Notes: a model not told the origin generated them from the sequence alone. Shown: positions 1 through 7,986, counted from the first letter of the stretch. The stretch: DNA of 24,696 bases from an uncultured Prevotella sp. (GCA_937922435.1 CAKZVT010000005.1:1-24696); one strand, 5' to 3'. Translations and numbers: made by a program.

Positions 1-241
1 CGAGGTCGTGGATGACCACACGCTGCGCGTGCGCGTGTGGGAGCGCGGCAGCGGACTGACGCAGGCATGCGGCACGGGGGCGTGCGCCACAGCCGTAGCC
101 GCCGCGCTGACGGGACGCGCCGGGCGCAGCGCAAGGGTGGCGATGGACGGCGGAACGCTACGCGTAGACTGGGACGAGGCTACGGAGCACGTGTTCCTCA
201 CCGGCGGCGCCGACTTCGTGTTTGAGGGGGAAATCAGCTGA
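1..241 (+). CDS. dapF: Diaminopimelate epimerase, C-terminal part (truncated by window edge)
   Basis: DapF converts LL-diaminopimelate to the meso form used for peptidoglycan and lysine. Only the last ~79 codons are present; the frame is open from base 2 and ends in TGA at 239-241. The fragment carries the family's second catalytic-cysteine block, ACGTGACA, preceded by RVRVWERGSG, which is typical of the enzyme's C-terminal half. The GTG at base 8 is an internal valine codon, not a start. dapL follows on the same strand after a 239-bp repeat-filled spacer and supplies the substrate of this enzyme, so the two probably form one pathway unit. Identification is firm from the cysteine block, although the N-terminal half cannot be seen. 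Confidence 0.93.
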   Translation, partial: EVVDDHTLRVRVWERGSGLTQACGTGACATAVAAALTGRAGRSARVAMDGGTLRVDWDEATEHVFLTGGADFVFEGEIS

Positions 242-283
242 CACCCAACACCCAAATACCAAACACCCAACACCAAATACCCA

Positions 284-338
284 CCCCAACCCTCCCCAAG
301 GGAGGGAGCTTGGCATGCTTAGGCTCATTAGGCTCATG
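284..338. repeat. Dispersed palindromic repeat, copy 1
   Basis: A 7-bp stem (290-296 with 300-306) is followed by AGGGAGCTTGGCATG (303-317) and two GGCTCATTA-like units. A second copy lies at 8381-8442: 14 of 15 bases match in the AGGGAGCTTGG block, and about 16 of 21 match in the following block GCTTAGGCTCAT... The upstream stretch 245-283 is a C/A-rich array of CACCCAA-like units, and 346-388 holds 9-bp units of the type GATAAGCCC. I see no gene in this spacer. Confidence 0.6.
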
Positions 339-430
339 AACTCCATTAAGCCCGATAAGCTTAATAAGCCAGATAAGCCCAATAAGATTTAAGGTATTGC
401 CTTTAACTCCTAACGAGCGCAGCGAGTGAT

Positions 431-473
431 AACTTCTTTAACTTCTTTAACTTCTTTAACTTCTTTAACTTCT
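431..473. repeat. Nonamer tandem array before dapL
   Basis: The unit AACTTCTTT is repeated 4.8 times without a mismatch, ending 7 bp before the dapL start codon. Its period is a multiple of three and it has no reverse-complement partner nearby, unlike most arrays in this window. Confidence 0.9.
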
Positions 474-480
474 AAAAAAC

Positions 481-1716
481 ATGGCCCTTATAAACGAACA
501 TTACCTGAAACTGACGAAGAACTACCTCTTCGCCGACATAGCCAAGAAGGTGAACGCCTTTAAGGCCACGCACCCCAAGGCCGACGTAATAAGTCTCGGC
601 ATAGGCGACGTGACGCAGCCGCTCTGCCCTGCGGTAATAGAAGCCATGCACAAGGCCGTTGACGAGATGGCCCACGCCGAAACATTCCACGGCTACGGGC
701 CGGAGCAGGGCTACATGTTCCTGCGCGAGGCCATCGTGAAAAACGACTTCCTGCCGCGCGGCGTACACATAGACCCCTCGGAGGTGTTCATCAACGACGG
801 CGCGAAGAGTGACACGGGCAGCATAGGCGAACTGCTTAGATGGGACAACAACTTCGGTGTGACCGACCCCATCTACCCAGTGTACATCGACTCGAACGTG
901 ATGTGCGGACGCGCCGGCACGCTCAAGGACGGACGCTGGAGCAACGTGACCTACCTGCCGTGCAATGAGGCCAACGGCTTCAAGCCGCAGCTGCCCGACC
1001 ACCGCGTCGACATAATCTACCTGTGCTACCCCAACAACCCCACGGGCACCGCCATCACAAGGGACGAGCTGCGGCAGTGGGTGAACTACGCGCTAAGGAA
1101 CGACACCGTAATATTCTACGACGCGGCATACGAGGCTTACATACAAGACCCTGACATACCCCACTCCATCTACGAAATAAAGGGCGCGAAGAAGGTGGCC
1201 GTGGAGTTTCACAGCTATTCCAAGACGGCGGGCTTTACGGGCGTAAGGTGCGGCTACACGGTAGTGCCCAAGGAGCTGACCGCAGCCAGCATGGACGGCA
1301 GCGAGCGGTACAACCTGAACGAGATGTGGCTGCGCAGGCAGAGCACCAAGTTCAACGGCACAAGCTACATCAGCCAGCGAGCAGCCGAGGCAATATACAC
1401 GCCCGAGGGAAAGGCGCAGGTGAAGGCCGTCATCGGCTATTACATGGAGAACGCCAGGCTGATGCGCGAGGCGCTGAAGGCTATGGGACTGGCCGTGTAC
1501 GGCGGCGAGAACGCCCCCTACCTGTGGGTCAAGACGCCGGGCGGCGAAGGCAGCTGGCGGTTCTTCGAGCAGATGCTCTACGGCGCACAGGTGGTATGCA
1601 CGCCGGGCGTAGGCTTCGGCCCGAGCGGCGAAGGCTTTGTGCGCCTCACCGCCTTCGGCGACAGGGAGCAGTGCATAGAAGCCCTGAAGAGAATGAGGGA
1701 ATGGATGAAAAGATAA
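481..1716 (+). CDS. dapL: LL-diaminopimelate aminotransferase
   Basis: This PLP enzyme transfers an amino group from glutamate to tetrahydrodipicolinate and makes LL-diaminopimelate in one step, bypassing the succinylase and acetylase routes. The product is 411 residues, the usual length. The opening (INEHYLKLTKNYLFADIAKKV), the substrate loop SLGIGDVTQPL, the YPNNPTG motif and the Schiff-base lysine in SYSKTAGFTGVR (about K248) all fit the family. The ATG at 481 gives the expected N-terminus and sits just after a nonamer array. No Shine-Dalgarno sequence is visible, as usual in Bacteroidetes. It follows dapF, whose substrate it produces, so co-transcription is likely. Confidence 0.97.
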   Translation: MALINEHYLKLTKNYLFADIAKKVNAFKATHPKADVISLGIGDVTQPLCPAVIEAMHKAVDEMAHAETFHGYGPEQGYMFLREAIVKNDFLPRGVHIDPSEVFINDGAKSDTGSIGELLRWDNNFGVTDPIYPVYIDSNVMCGRAGTLKDGRWSNVTYLPCNEANGFKPQLPDHRVDIIYLCYPNNPTGTAITRDELRQWVNYALRNDTVIFYDAAYEAYIQDPDIPHSIYEIKGAKKVAVEFHSYSKTAGFTGVRCGYTVVPKELTAASMDGSERYNLNEMWLRRQSTKFNGTSYISQRAAEAIYTPEGKAQVKAVIGYYMENARLMREALKAMGLAVYGGENAPYLWVKTPGGEGSWRFFEQMLYGAQVVCTPGVGFGPSGEGFVRLTAFGDREQCIEALKRMREWMKR

Positions 1717-1778
1717 AACCAGTTCTACCAAATCTCAACATTTTTCCCTCAAACCAAAAATAAAATAAAAATTAAACG

Positions 1779-1786
1779 TATCTTTG
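1779..1786 (+). promoter_or_regulatory. Promoter -7 element upstream of glnN
   Basis: TATCTTTG, followed by CAGC, is an exact match to the Bacteroidetes -7 consensus TAnnTTTG and lies after an A-rich tract (1756-1775). I see no clear -33 TTTG. Transcription would begin near 1791-1793, leaving a leader of about 160 nt made almost entirely of the inverted array at 1795-1950. Confidence 0.6.
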
Positions 1787-1794
1787 CAGCGGTG

Positions 1795-1950
1795 TACGGT
1801 TTTAAGGTTGTACGGTCTTAAGGTTATAAGGTTCTACGGTTATAAGGTCTTAAGGTTATAAGGTCTTACGGCCGCGCCACATAACCAGACAACCATAAAG
1901 CCCAAAAACCGTATAACCCCATAACCGCAAAACCGTATAACCCCACATAA
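1795..1950. repeat. Inverted octamer-type arrays in the glnN leader
   Basis: The left half (1795-1869) is built of GGTTATAA, GGTCTTAA and TACGGTTTTAA-like units. The right half (1880-1946) is built of CCGTATAACCCC and ATAACCGCAAAA units, largely the reverse complement of the left. The centre is GGCCGCGCCAC. The two halves could pair imperfectly into one long hairpin in the glnN leader RNA. Confidence 0.75.
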
Positions 1951-1954
1951 AACA

Positions 1955-4144
1955 ATGGCAAACTTAAGATTTCAGGTTGTAGAGGAAGCATTCAAGAAGA
2001 AGCCTCTCGAAATGATTGCCCCGGTAGAACGTCCGTCGGAGTATTTCGGCAAGTACGTGTTCAACCGCGCCAAGATGTACAAATACCTGCCGGCCGACGT
2101 CTACGACAAGCTAATCGACGTGATGGACAACGGCACGCGACTCGACCGCTCAATAGCCGACGCCGTGGCAGCAGGCATGAAGCAGTGGGCAGAGGAGAAC
2201 GGAGTGACGCACTACACGCACTGGTTCCAGCCGCTCACCGAAGGCACGGCCGAGAAACACGACGCCTTCATAGAGCACGACGGAAAGGGAGGAATGATTG
2301 AGGAGTTTTCGGGCAAGCTGCTCGTACAGCAGGAGCCCGACGCAAGCTCGTTCCCCAACGGAGGAATACGCAACACCTTCGAGGCGCGAGGATACTCCGC
2401 ATGGGACCCCACGTCGCCAGTGTTCATCATGGACGACACGCTCTGCATACCGACAATATTCATTTCATATACCGGCGAGGCGTTAGACTACAAGGCTCCG
2501 TTGCTGCGCGCACTGCACGCAGTGAACGTGGCAGCAACCGAAGTTTGCCACTACTTCGACCCGAAAGTGAAGAAGGTGACGTGCAACCTGGGCTGGGAAC
2601 AGGAGTATTTCCTCGTAGACGAGGGACTTTACTCGGCGCGTCCCGACCTCATGCTGACGGGCCGCACCCTCATGGGTCACGACTCGGCCAAGAACCAGCA
2701 GATGGACGACCACTACTTCGGAACAATACCCGACCGCGTGCAGGCGTTCATGAAAGACCTCGAAATACAGGCTCTCGAACTGTCAATCCCCTGCAAGACG
2801 CGCCACAACGAGGTGGCGCCAAACCAGTTTGAAATAGCTCCAATCTTCGAGGAGACCAACATAGCCAACGACCACAACATGCTGCTGATGTCTCTTATGA
2901 AGAAAGTGGCAAGGAAGCACGGCTTCCGCGTGCTGCTGCACGAAAAGCCCTTCGCAGGCATCAACGGCTCGGGCAAGCACAACAATTGGAGCTTGTCTAC
3001 CGACACCGGCGTGCTGCTCCACGCTCCCGGCAAGACGCAGGAGGACAACCTGCGCTTCGTAACCTTCGTGGTGGAGACGCTTATGGGCGTTTACAAGCAC
3101 AACGGACTGCTCAAGGCAAGCATCATGAGCGCCACAAACGCTCACCGACTGGGCGCGAACGAGGCTCCGCCGGCCATCATTTCGTCGTTCCTCGGAAAGC
3201 AGCTTAGCGAACTATTGGACCACATAGAGAAGAGCGACAAGGACAACCTGTTCAACGTGGCTGGCAAACAGGGCATGAAGCTCGACATTCCCGAAATTCC
3301 CGAGCTGCTCATCGACAACACCGACCGCAACCGCACGTCGCCGTTCGCATTCACGGGCAACCGCTTCGAGTTCCGCGCGGTAGGCTCGGAGGCCAACTGC
3401 GCCAGCGCGATGATTGCCCTGAACACCGCCGTGGCCGAGGCTCTGACCGACTTCAAGAGCCGCGTCGACGCGCTAATCGAAAAAGGACAGGACACCACCG
3501 ACGCCATCATCGACGTGCTGCGCGACGACATCAAGACATGCAAGCCAATACGCTTCGACGGCAACGGATATTCGGACGAGTGGAAAGAGGAAGCCGCACG
3601 TCGCGGTCTCGACTGCGAGACGAGCTGTCCGCTCATCTTCGACAACTACCTGAAGGAGGACTCCGTGCGAATGTTCGAGTCGATGAACGTGATGAACCGC
3701 AAGGAGCTTGAGGCGCGCAACGAGGTGAAATGGGACACGTACACCAAGCGCATACAAATCGAGGCGCGCGTAATGGGCGACATCACGATGAACCACATCG
3801 TGCCCGTAGCCACCCACTACCAGAGCCGGTTGGCCAAGAACGTGATGGACATGCGCCAGATTTTCCCAGTGGAAAAGGCCGAAAAGCTGTGCGCACGAAA
3901 CATGAAGCTAATCGAGGAAATAGCCGAACGAACGCAGCTAATTGAGACGGGCGTGGAAGAACTTATCAACGCACGCAAGGTGGCTAACAAGATTGAGAGC
4001 GAACGCGAGAAGGCGATAGCCTACCACGACACGGTAGCGCCCAAGATGGAGGAAATCCGTTATCAAATAGACAAGCTGGAACTCATAGTCGCCGACGAGC
4101 TGTGGACGCTGCCAAAGTACCGCGAACTGCTGTTCATTAGATAA
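1955..4144 (+). CDS. glnN: Glutamine synthetase, type III
   Basis: It makes glutamine from glutamate and ammonia with ATP, the main entry of ammonia at low nitrogen. The 729-residue length separates it from types I and II and is typical of GSIII, the form common in Bacteroidetes. Visible marks are the GSIII N-terminal region (FGKYVFNRAKMYKYLP), the metal-binding block EQEYF near residues 213-217, HNEVAPNQFEIAP in the glutamate and ammonia site, NGSGKHNNWS near residue 337, and the C-terminal helical extension around AEKLCARNMKLIEEIAERTQ. The ATG at 1955 directly follows the inverted array. The -7 element at 1779 suggests its own promoter with a structured leader. The frame is intact. Confidence 0.97.
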   Translation: MANLRFQVVEEAFKKKPLEMIAPVERPSEYFGKYVFNRAKMYKYLPADVYDKLIDVMDNGTRLDRSIADAVAAGMKQWAEENGVTHYTHWFQPLTEGTAEKHDAFIEHDGKGGMIEEFSGKLLVQQEPDASSFPNGGIRNTFEARGYSAWDPTSPVFIMDDTLCIPTIFISYTGEALDYKAPLLRALHAVNVAATEVCHYFDPKVKKVTCNLGWEQEYFLVDEGLYSARPDLMLTGRTLMGHDSAKNQQMDDHYFGTIPDRVQAFMKDLEIQALELSIPCKTRHNEVAPNQFEIAPIFEETNIANDHNMLLMSLMKKVARKHGFRVLLHEKPFAGINGSGKHNNWSLSTDTGVLLHAPGKTQEDNLRFVTFVVETLMGVYKHNGLLKASIMSATNAHRLGANEAPPAIISSFLGKQLSELLDHIEKSDKDNLFNVAGKQGMKLDIPEIPELLIDNTDRNRTSPFAFTGNRFEFRAVGSEANCASAMIALNTAVAEALTDFKSRVDALIEKGQDTTDAIIDVLRDDIKTCKPIRFDGNGYSDEWKEEAARRGLDCETSCPLIFDNYLKEDSVRMFESMNVMNRKELEARNEVKWDTYTKRIQIEARVMGDITMNHIVPVATHYQSRLAKNVMDMRQIFPVEKAEKLCARNMKLIEEIAERTQLIETGVEELINARKVANKIESEREKAIAYHDTVAPKMEEIRYQIDKLELIVADELWTLPKYRELLFIR

Positions 4145-4150
4145 TATTAC

Positions 4151-4234
4151 AGGGAGGACTGGGAGAACCGAGAGCACTGAGAGAGCTGGGATATTCCCAA
4201 TCCTCCCAGTTCTCTCAGCTCTCCCAGTCCTCCC
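4151..4234. repeat. Inverted repeat between glnN and the U32 gene
   Basis: The outer arms 4152-4166 (GGGAGGACTGGGAGA) and 4220-4234 are a perfect 15-bp inverted repeat. The inside continues as an imperfect stem of GAGAGCTGGGA-like units around GATATTCC. The same CTGGGAGGACTGGGAG wording recurs at 18487-18530 and 23062-23095. It could act as a processing site or weak terminator, but there is no T-run. Confidence 0.85.
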
Positions 4235-4248
4235 ATTAATCCCCAATA

Positions 4249-5502
4249 ATGAAAGAGACAATCAACGACTTTGAAATCATGGCGCCCGTGGGCAGCCGCG
4301 AGAGCCTGCAAGCGGCCATACAGGCCGGAGCGGGCTCGGTGTATTTCGGCATCGGGCGGCTCAACATGAGGGCGCACTCGGCCAACACGTTCACCGTGGA
4401 CGACCTACGCGAAATAGCCGCCACGTGCGCCACGCACGGCATAAAAACGTACCTGACGGTGAACACCGTCATCTACGACGGCGACATGGCCGACATGCGC
4501 ACCATAGTCGATGCGGCCAAGGAGGCGAGCATCTCGGCGGTAATAGCCAGCGACATGGCCGTAATAATGTACTGCCGCAACGTGGGAATGGAGGTGCACC
4601 TGTCGACGCAGCTAAACATATCCAACATCGAGGCGTTGAAGTTCTACGCGCAGTTCGCTGACGTGGCGGTGCTGGCGCGCGAGCTTAACCTCGACCAGGT
4701 GGCCGCCATCCACCGACAAATAGAGGAGCAACACGTCTGCGGCCCATCGGGCGAGAGAGTGAAAATCGAGATGTTCTGCCACGGCGCGCTGTGCATGGCG
4801 GTGAGCGGCAAGTGCTACTTGAGCCTCGACAACGCCGGCCGCTCGGCCAACCGAGGCGAGTGCATGCAGCTGTGCAGGCGGTCGTACCTCGTCACCGACA
4901 CCGAGACGGGCACGCAGCTTGAAATAGACAACAAGTACATAATGAGCCCGAAGGACCTGAAGACCGTGCGCTTCATCGACCGCATGATGCGCTCCGGCGT
5001 GCGCGTCTTCAAAATCGAAGGGCGCGCCCGAGGGCCTGAATACGTGTACACCGTAGTCAAGTGTTACAAGGAAGCCATAGCTTCGGTACTCGAAGGCACG
5101 TTCACCGAGGAGAAGAAAGACCGCTGGGACGAGCGGCTGGCGACGGTGTTCAACCGCGGCTTCTGGGACGGATACTACCAGGGACAACGGCTGGGCGAGT
5201 GGAACAAGAACTACGGCTCGAACGCCACCGAGCGCAAAGTGTACGTGGGCAAGGGCGTAAAGTATTTCTCGAAGCTGGGCGTGGCCGAGTTCACCTGTGA
5301 GGCGGCGGAGTTCTCCGTGGGCGACAAGATGCTCATAACAGGGCCTACCACGGGCGTGATGTACGTCACGGTGGAGGAAATCCACGACGACACGCACTCC
5401 GTCCAGACGGCGCAGAAGGGCACTCGCGTGGCCTTCAAGGTGCCCGACAAGGTAAGACCGAGCGACAAGCTGTTCAAAATTCAGAAAGTAGTAAAGGAGT
5501 AA
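4249..5502 (+). CDS. Peptidase U32 family protein (probable Fe-S, RNA- or cofactor-modification role)
   Basis: The 417-residue product has a U32 TIM-barrel-like N-terminus (MAPVGSRESLQAAIQAGAGSVYFG) and the family signature around residues 174-189 (EMFCHGALCMAVSGKC). Members studied in other bacteria are mostly not proteases: UbiU/UbiV act in oxygen-independent ubiquinone hydroxylation and RlhA modifies 23S rRNA. Cysteines 177, 182, 189, 205 and 209 cluster as expected for the [4Fe-4S]-binding type. The C-terminal ~80 residues form the small beta domain of the longer members. sufE lies 110 bp downstream, which fits a cluster requirement. The ATG at 4249 follows an inverted repeat, and the final GGAGTAA is already part of the next array. 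The exact substrate is unknown; RlhA-like is one possibility. Confidence 0.88.
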   Translation: MKETINDFEIMAPVGSRESLQAAIQAGAGSVYFGIGRLNMRAHSANTFTVDDLREIAATCATHGIKTYLTVNTVIYDGDMADMRTIVDAAKEASISAVIASDMAVIMYCRNVGMEVHLSTQLNISNIEALKFYAQFADVAVLARELNLDQVAAIHRQIEEQHVCGPSGERVKIEMFCHGALCMAVSGKCYLSLDNAGRSANRGECMQLCRRSYLVTDTETGTQLEIDNKYIMSPKDLKTVRFIDRMMRSGVRVFKIEGRARGPEYVYTVVKCYKEAIASVLEGTFTEEKKDRWDERLATVFNRGFWDGYYQGQRLGEWNKNYGSNATERKVYVGKGVKYFSKLGVAEFTCEAAEFSVGDKMLITGPTTGVMYVTVEEIHDDTHSVQTAQKGTRVAFKVPDKVRPSDKLFKIQKVVKE

Positions 5503-5597
5503 GGAGTGGAGGAGTAAGTACAAATGCTTTTACAAAAACTTTCTATTACTCTGAAACATGTCTACTTACTCCTCCTCTCCTTACTTCTTCTCTCCTA
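5491..5597. repeat. Inverted repeat overlapping the end of the U32 gene
   Basis: The left arm 5499-5520 (GTAAGGAGTGGAGGAGTAAG plus TA) pairs with 5563-5584 at 21 of 22 positions. The array starts inside the coding sequence, so the last codons and the TAA stop (5500-5502) of the U32 gene belong to it. The loop (5521-5562) shows nothing recognisable. Confidence 0.85.
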
Positions 5598-5612
5598 AAA
5601 AACAAATAGACT

Positions 5613-6035
5613 ATGACAATCAACGAAGCACAAGATGAGGTAATCGAGGAGTTTTCCGACTTTACAGACTGGATGGACAAATACCAGTTACTCATTGACC
5701 TTGGCAACGAGCTGCAGCCGCTCGACGCCAAATACAAGACCGAGGACAACCTCATAGACGGTTGCCAGAGCCGCGTGTGGCTGCAAGCCGACATGCACGA
5801 CGGCCTGCTTTACTTCACGGCGGAGAGCGACGCGCTCATTGTGAAGGGCATAATATCGCTGCTAATACGCGTGCTTAGCGGACATACTCCGCAGGAAATA
5901 GCCGAAGCCGACCTGTACTTCATCGAGCGCATCGGCCTGCGCGAGCACCTCTCACCCACCCGTGCCAACGGACTGCTGGCCATGCTGAAGCAGATGAAGC
6001 TGTACGCAGAGGCTTATAAAATTAAAAATGAATAA
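5613..6035 (+). CDS. sufE: SufE family Fe-S cluster assembly sulfur acceptor
   Basis: SufE takes persulfide sulfur from the cysteine desulfurase SufS and passes it to the SufBCD scaffold. The 140-residue product has the expected length. The sulfur-accepting cysteine is C51 in NLIDGCQSRVW, and the central helix pair (ALIVKGIISLLIRVLSGHTPQEI) and the closing GLLAMLKQMKLYA are typical. No sufS or sufBCD gene is in the window, so this is a detached sufE. The ATG at 5613 follows an inverted array. The last codons (…KIKNE, stop 6033-6035) are encoded by the next heptamer array, suggesting the native C-terminus was overwritten or extended by the repeat. Confidence 0.95.
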   Translation: MTINEAQDEVIEEFSDFTDWMDKYQLLIDLGNELQPLDAKYKTEDNLIDGCQSRVWLQADMHDGLLYFTAESDALIVKGIISLLIRVLSGHTPQEIAEADLYFIERIGLREHLSPTRANGLLAMLKQMKLYAEAYKIKNE

Positions 6036-6165
6036 TGAATAATGAATAATGAATAATTAAAAATGAAAAATGAAAAGTGAAAAATCCACATGCTTTGCAA
6101 GGATGTGAATTAATCCAATAACAAATAAAAAGACATGTGGATTTTTCACTTTTAACTTTTAACTT
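6028..6165. repeat. Heptamer arrays with a 20-bp perfect inverted repeat
   Basis: GAATAAT units (about 6028-6055) run into GAAAAAT-like units. Bases 6073-6092 (AAAAGTGAAAAATCCACATG) are the exact reverse complement of 6134-6153, giving a 20-bp perfect stem with a 41-nt loop. A TTTTAAC array then leads up to the GTG start of the next gene. The stop codon of sufE lies in the left array. Confidence 0.92.
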
Positions 6166-6177
6166 TTCCTTTAACAA

Positions 6178-6711
6178 GTGCGCAAACTAAAGGTAACAGA
6201 GATGGGCCGCATGAGCGTAGACGAGTTCAAGGCGGCGGAGAAAACGCCTCTCACGGTAGTGCTCGACGACGTGAGGAGCATGTACAACGTGGGTTCGGTG
6301 CTGCGCTCGTGCGACGCCTTCCGCGTGAAGGAAGTGCTGCTGTGCGGCATCACGGCCGCCCCACCCCACCCCGAAATACACAAGACGGCGCTCGGAGCGG
6401 AGGACAGCGTGGCCTGGCGCCACTGCACGTCGGCGCTGGAGGCCGTCCGCGGACTGCAGGCCAGGGGCGTAAAGGTGATGGCCGTGGAGCAATGCGAGGG
6501 CAGCACGATGCTGGACGACTTCCGTCCTGACCCCGGCACGGAGTACGCCGTGGTGCTGGGCAACGAGGTGAAGGGCGTCAGCCAGGCCATAGTCGACGCC
6601 TGCGACGGCTGCCTGGAGATACCGCAGTACGGCACAAAGCATTCGCTCAACGTGTCAGTGACAGCCGGAATTGTAATTTACCAACTCGCTTTTTTAATTC
6701 ATAATTCATAA
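6178..6711 (+). CDS. TrmH/SpoU-family RNA 2'-O-methyltransferase
   Basis: The 177-residue product has the SPOUT trefoil-knot fold signatures: N-terminal VVLDDVRSMYNVGSVLRSCDAF (motif 1), VVLGNEVKGVS (motif 2) and IPQYGTKHSLNVSVTAGI (motif 3). It probably transfers a methyl group from S-adenosylmethionine to a ribose in tRNA or rRNA; the site cannot be told from sequence. The start is the GTG at 6178 because it gives MRKLKVTE, the N-terminus I recall for Bacteroidales relatives, rather than the internal ATG at 6202. The final five residues (LIHNS) and the TAA are encoded by an AATTCAT array, so the C-terminus is repeat-derived. Confidence 0.93.
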   Translation: MRKLKVTEMGRMSVDEFKAAEKTPLTVVLDDVRSMYNVGSVLRSCDAFRVKEVLLCGITAAPPHPEIHKTALGAEDSVAWRHCTSALEAVRGLQARGVKVMAVEQCEGSTMLDDFRPDPGTEYAVVLGNEVKGVSQAIVDACDGCLEIPQYGTKHSLNVSVTAGIVIYQLAFLIHNS

Positions 6712-6803
6712 TTCATAATTCATAATTCACAATGCACACAATTGGGGTGACGGTGTGTTAGACTCATATTTATAAAAAAACAATTATGAATTATGAATTA
6801 ATT
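6697..6803. repeat. Opposed AATTCAT / ATGAATT heptamer arrays
   Basis: Bases 6697-6730 carry about four AATTCAT units and 6782-6802 carry AATTATG/AATTATGAATT units in reverse-complement orientation, so the region can fold back on itself. The stop of the methyltransferase gene (6709-6711) is inside the left array. The loop 6731-6781 shows nothing recognisable. Confidence 0.9.
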
Positions 6804-6859
6804 AGGGTTTTCCCCATCAATTTTAGGCTTTTTCCTTTCAAATATTAACACAAAAGCAT

Positions 6860-6867
6860 TTACTTTG
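6860..6867 (+). promoter_or_regulatory. Possible -7 element of the beta-barrel gene
   Basis: TTACTTTG followed by CAGG resembles TAnnTTTG with one departure and lies 22 bp before the start codon at 6889. No -33 element is seen. It is the best promoter candidate in this spacer. Confidence 0.35.
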
Positions 6868-6888
6868 CAGGCAAAAACATAAGAAGAC

Positions 6889-7575
6889 ATGAAAAGACTC
6901 ATCATCACCGCACTGGCCGTTGCCGCACTGCTGATGCCGGCCAAGGCGCAAGACTACCAATACAGCAGGTACTACAACCCCGAAACAGGACGGCTCGACT
7001 ACGGACGGCACGACAGCGGACTGGGCACTGGCAACATGTATTACGGACTGAGGATAGGACCGTCGTTCTCGTTTGTCAACTCTGACGACTCGAACCTTGA
7101 CGGCGGCGACTGGCAGACCGGACTTACCGTTGGCGCGCTGGTAGGACTGCCGCTGTCGCAGAACGTGCCGCTCTACCTCGAGGCCGGACTGCAATACACC
7201 GAGAAGGGAGGACGGAAACGGCTCGACAACGGCAAGAAAATGACATACGACCTCAACTATATTGAAATACCCATCGCACTGAAATACGTCTATCCGCTCG
7301 ACGAACACTTCACGCTGCAACCGTTCTTCGGCGGATACCTGGCATACGGAATAAGCGGAAAAATAAAGAACTACGGCGAAAGGAAATCGGAAAAATCGTT
7401 TTCCGACGACACATTCAAGCGATTCGACGGCGGACTGCGCCTCGGCTGCGGCATAGGCTACGACCTGTTCTACATGGACTTGTCATACGACATCGGCCTT
7501 GCCAACATCTGCCACGACACCTTCGACACGTCGCACAACGGATGCCTGTCGCTCAACTTCGGAGTAAACTTTTAA
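6889..7575 (+). CDS. Outer-membrane beta-barrel protein (PorT/OmpW-like small barrel)
   Basis: The 228-residue product starts with a signal peptide (positive MKRL, hydrophobic ITALAVAALLMP, likely cleavage after AKA at residue 20). The mature part alternates polar and hydrophobic residues in strands such as YYGLRIGPSFSFV, QTGLTVGALVGLPL, LYLEAGLQYTEKG, IEIPIALKYVYPL and LRLGCGIGYDLFYMDLSYDIGL, and it ends in phenylalanine (NFGVNF), the classical outer-membrane insertion signal. This matches the small 8-strand barrels (OMP_b-brl type) abundant in Bacteroidetes. Function is unknown; adhesion, stress or envelope structure are all possible. Its TAA stop (7573-7575) falls in the left end of the large palindromic element. 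It is probably a monocistronic unit. Confidence 0.85.
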   Translation: MKRLIITALAVAALLMPAKAQDYQYSRYYNPETGRLDYGRHDSGLGTGNMYYGLRIGPSFSFVNSDDSNLDGGDWQTGLTVGALVGLPLSQNVPLYLEAGLQYTEKGGRKRLDNGKKMTYDLNYIEIPIALKYVYPLDEHFTLQPFFGGYLAYGISGKIKNYGERKSEKSFSDDTFKRFDGGLRLGCGIGYDLFYMDLSYDIGLANICHDTFDTSHNGCLSLNFGVNF

Positions 7576-7813
7576 TTCTTAATTAACGTCAGTTCGGCAT
7601 AAAACTATTACCGCTATAATCATTATCCAAGCGGTCAGTTGCATTTTGTCATTCCGCGCTCCGACGCGGAATCCAGTGTAAACGGCCTTGTTTTTGCCTT
7701 GTTTGTGTACTGGATTCCGCGTCGGAGCGCGGAATGACAAAATGCAAACGCCGCTTGAAGCAATATTACAATCACGATATCATTATGCCGAACTGACGTT
7801 AATTAAGAATTAA
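7572..7813. repeat. 242-bp nested palindromic element (MITE-like)
   Basis: The ends 7572-7602 and 7783-7813 are perfect 31-bp inverted repeats starting TTAATTCTTAATTAACGTCA. A second perfect pair of 37 bp lies inside (7641-7677 with 7709-7745), containing its own short palindrome ATTCCGCG...CGCGGAAT. The parts between the two pairs are degenerate inverted sequence (7603-7640 with 7746-7782). No coding sequence or convincing target duplication is seen. The outermost bases use the AATTCTT heptamer found at 12651-12735. Confidence 0.93.
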
Positions 7814-7900
7814 CTGACTCTTCATTCCGGCTGATTACAAATCACACCGGAACACTGAAACCACAGAAACACGAAATCACCCAAGCGTGGTGCAACATCA

Positions 7901-7937
7901 GAAAGGCGGTCTTTCATGCGTTGAAAGACCGCCTTTC
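7901..7937. repeat. Strong 16-bp hairpin
   Basis: Bases 7901-7916 (GAAAGGCGGTCTTTCA) are the exact reverse complement of 7922-7937, with a 5-nt loop. No T-run follows on either strand, so it is not a standard terminator. It lies between the palindromic element and the DnaA-box cluster. Confidence 0.9.
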
Positions 7938-7986
7938 GCATTACAATCGACGGCCTTTTGCGATGCCGAAAAGCATCTTACGCAAC

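Noticed and set aside
4612..5523. Long antisense open frame opposite the U32 gene, and similar ones opposite dapL, nadA, porZ and leuS
   Set aside because: All lie fully opposite well-identified genes and show the histidine-, valine- and arginine-rich makeup of shadow frames in GC-rich DNA.
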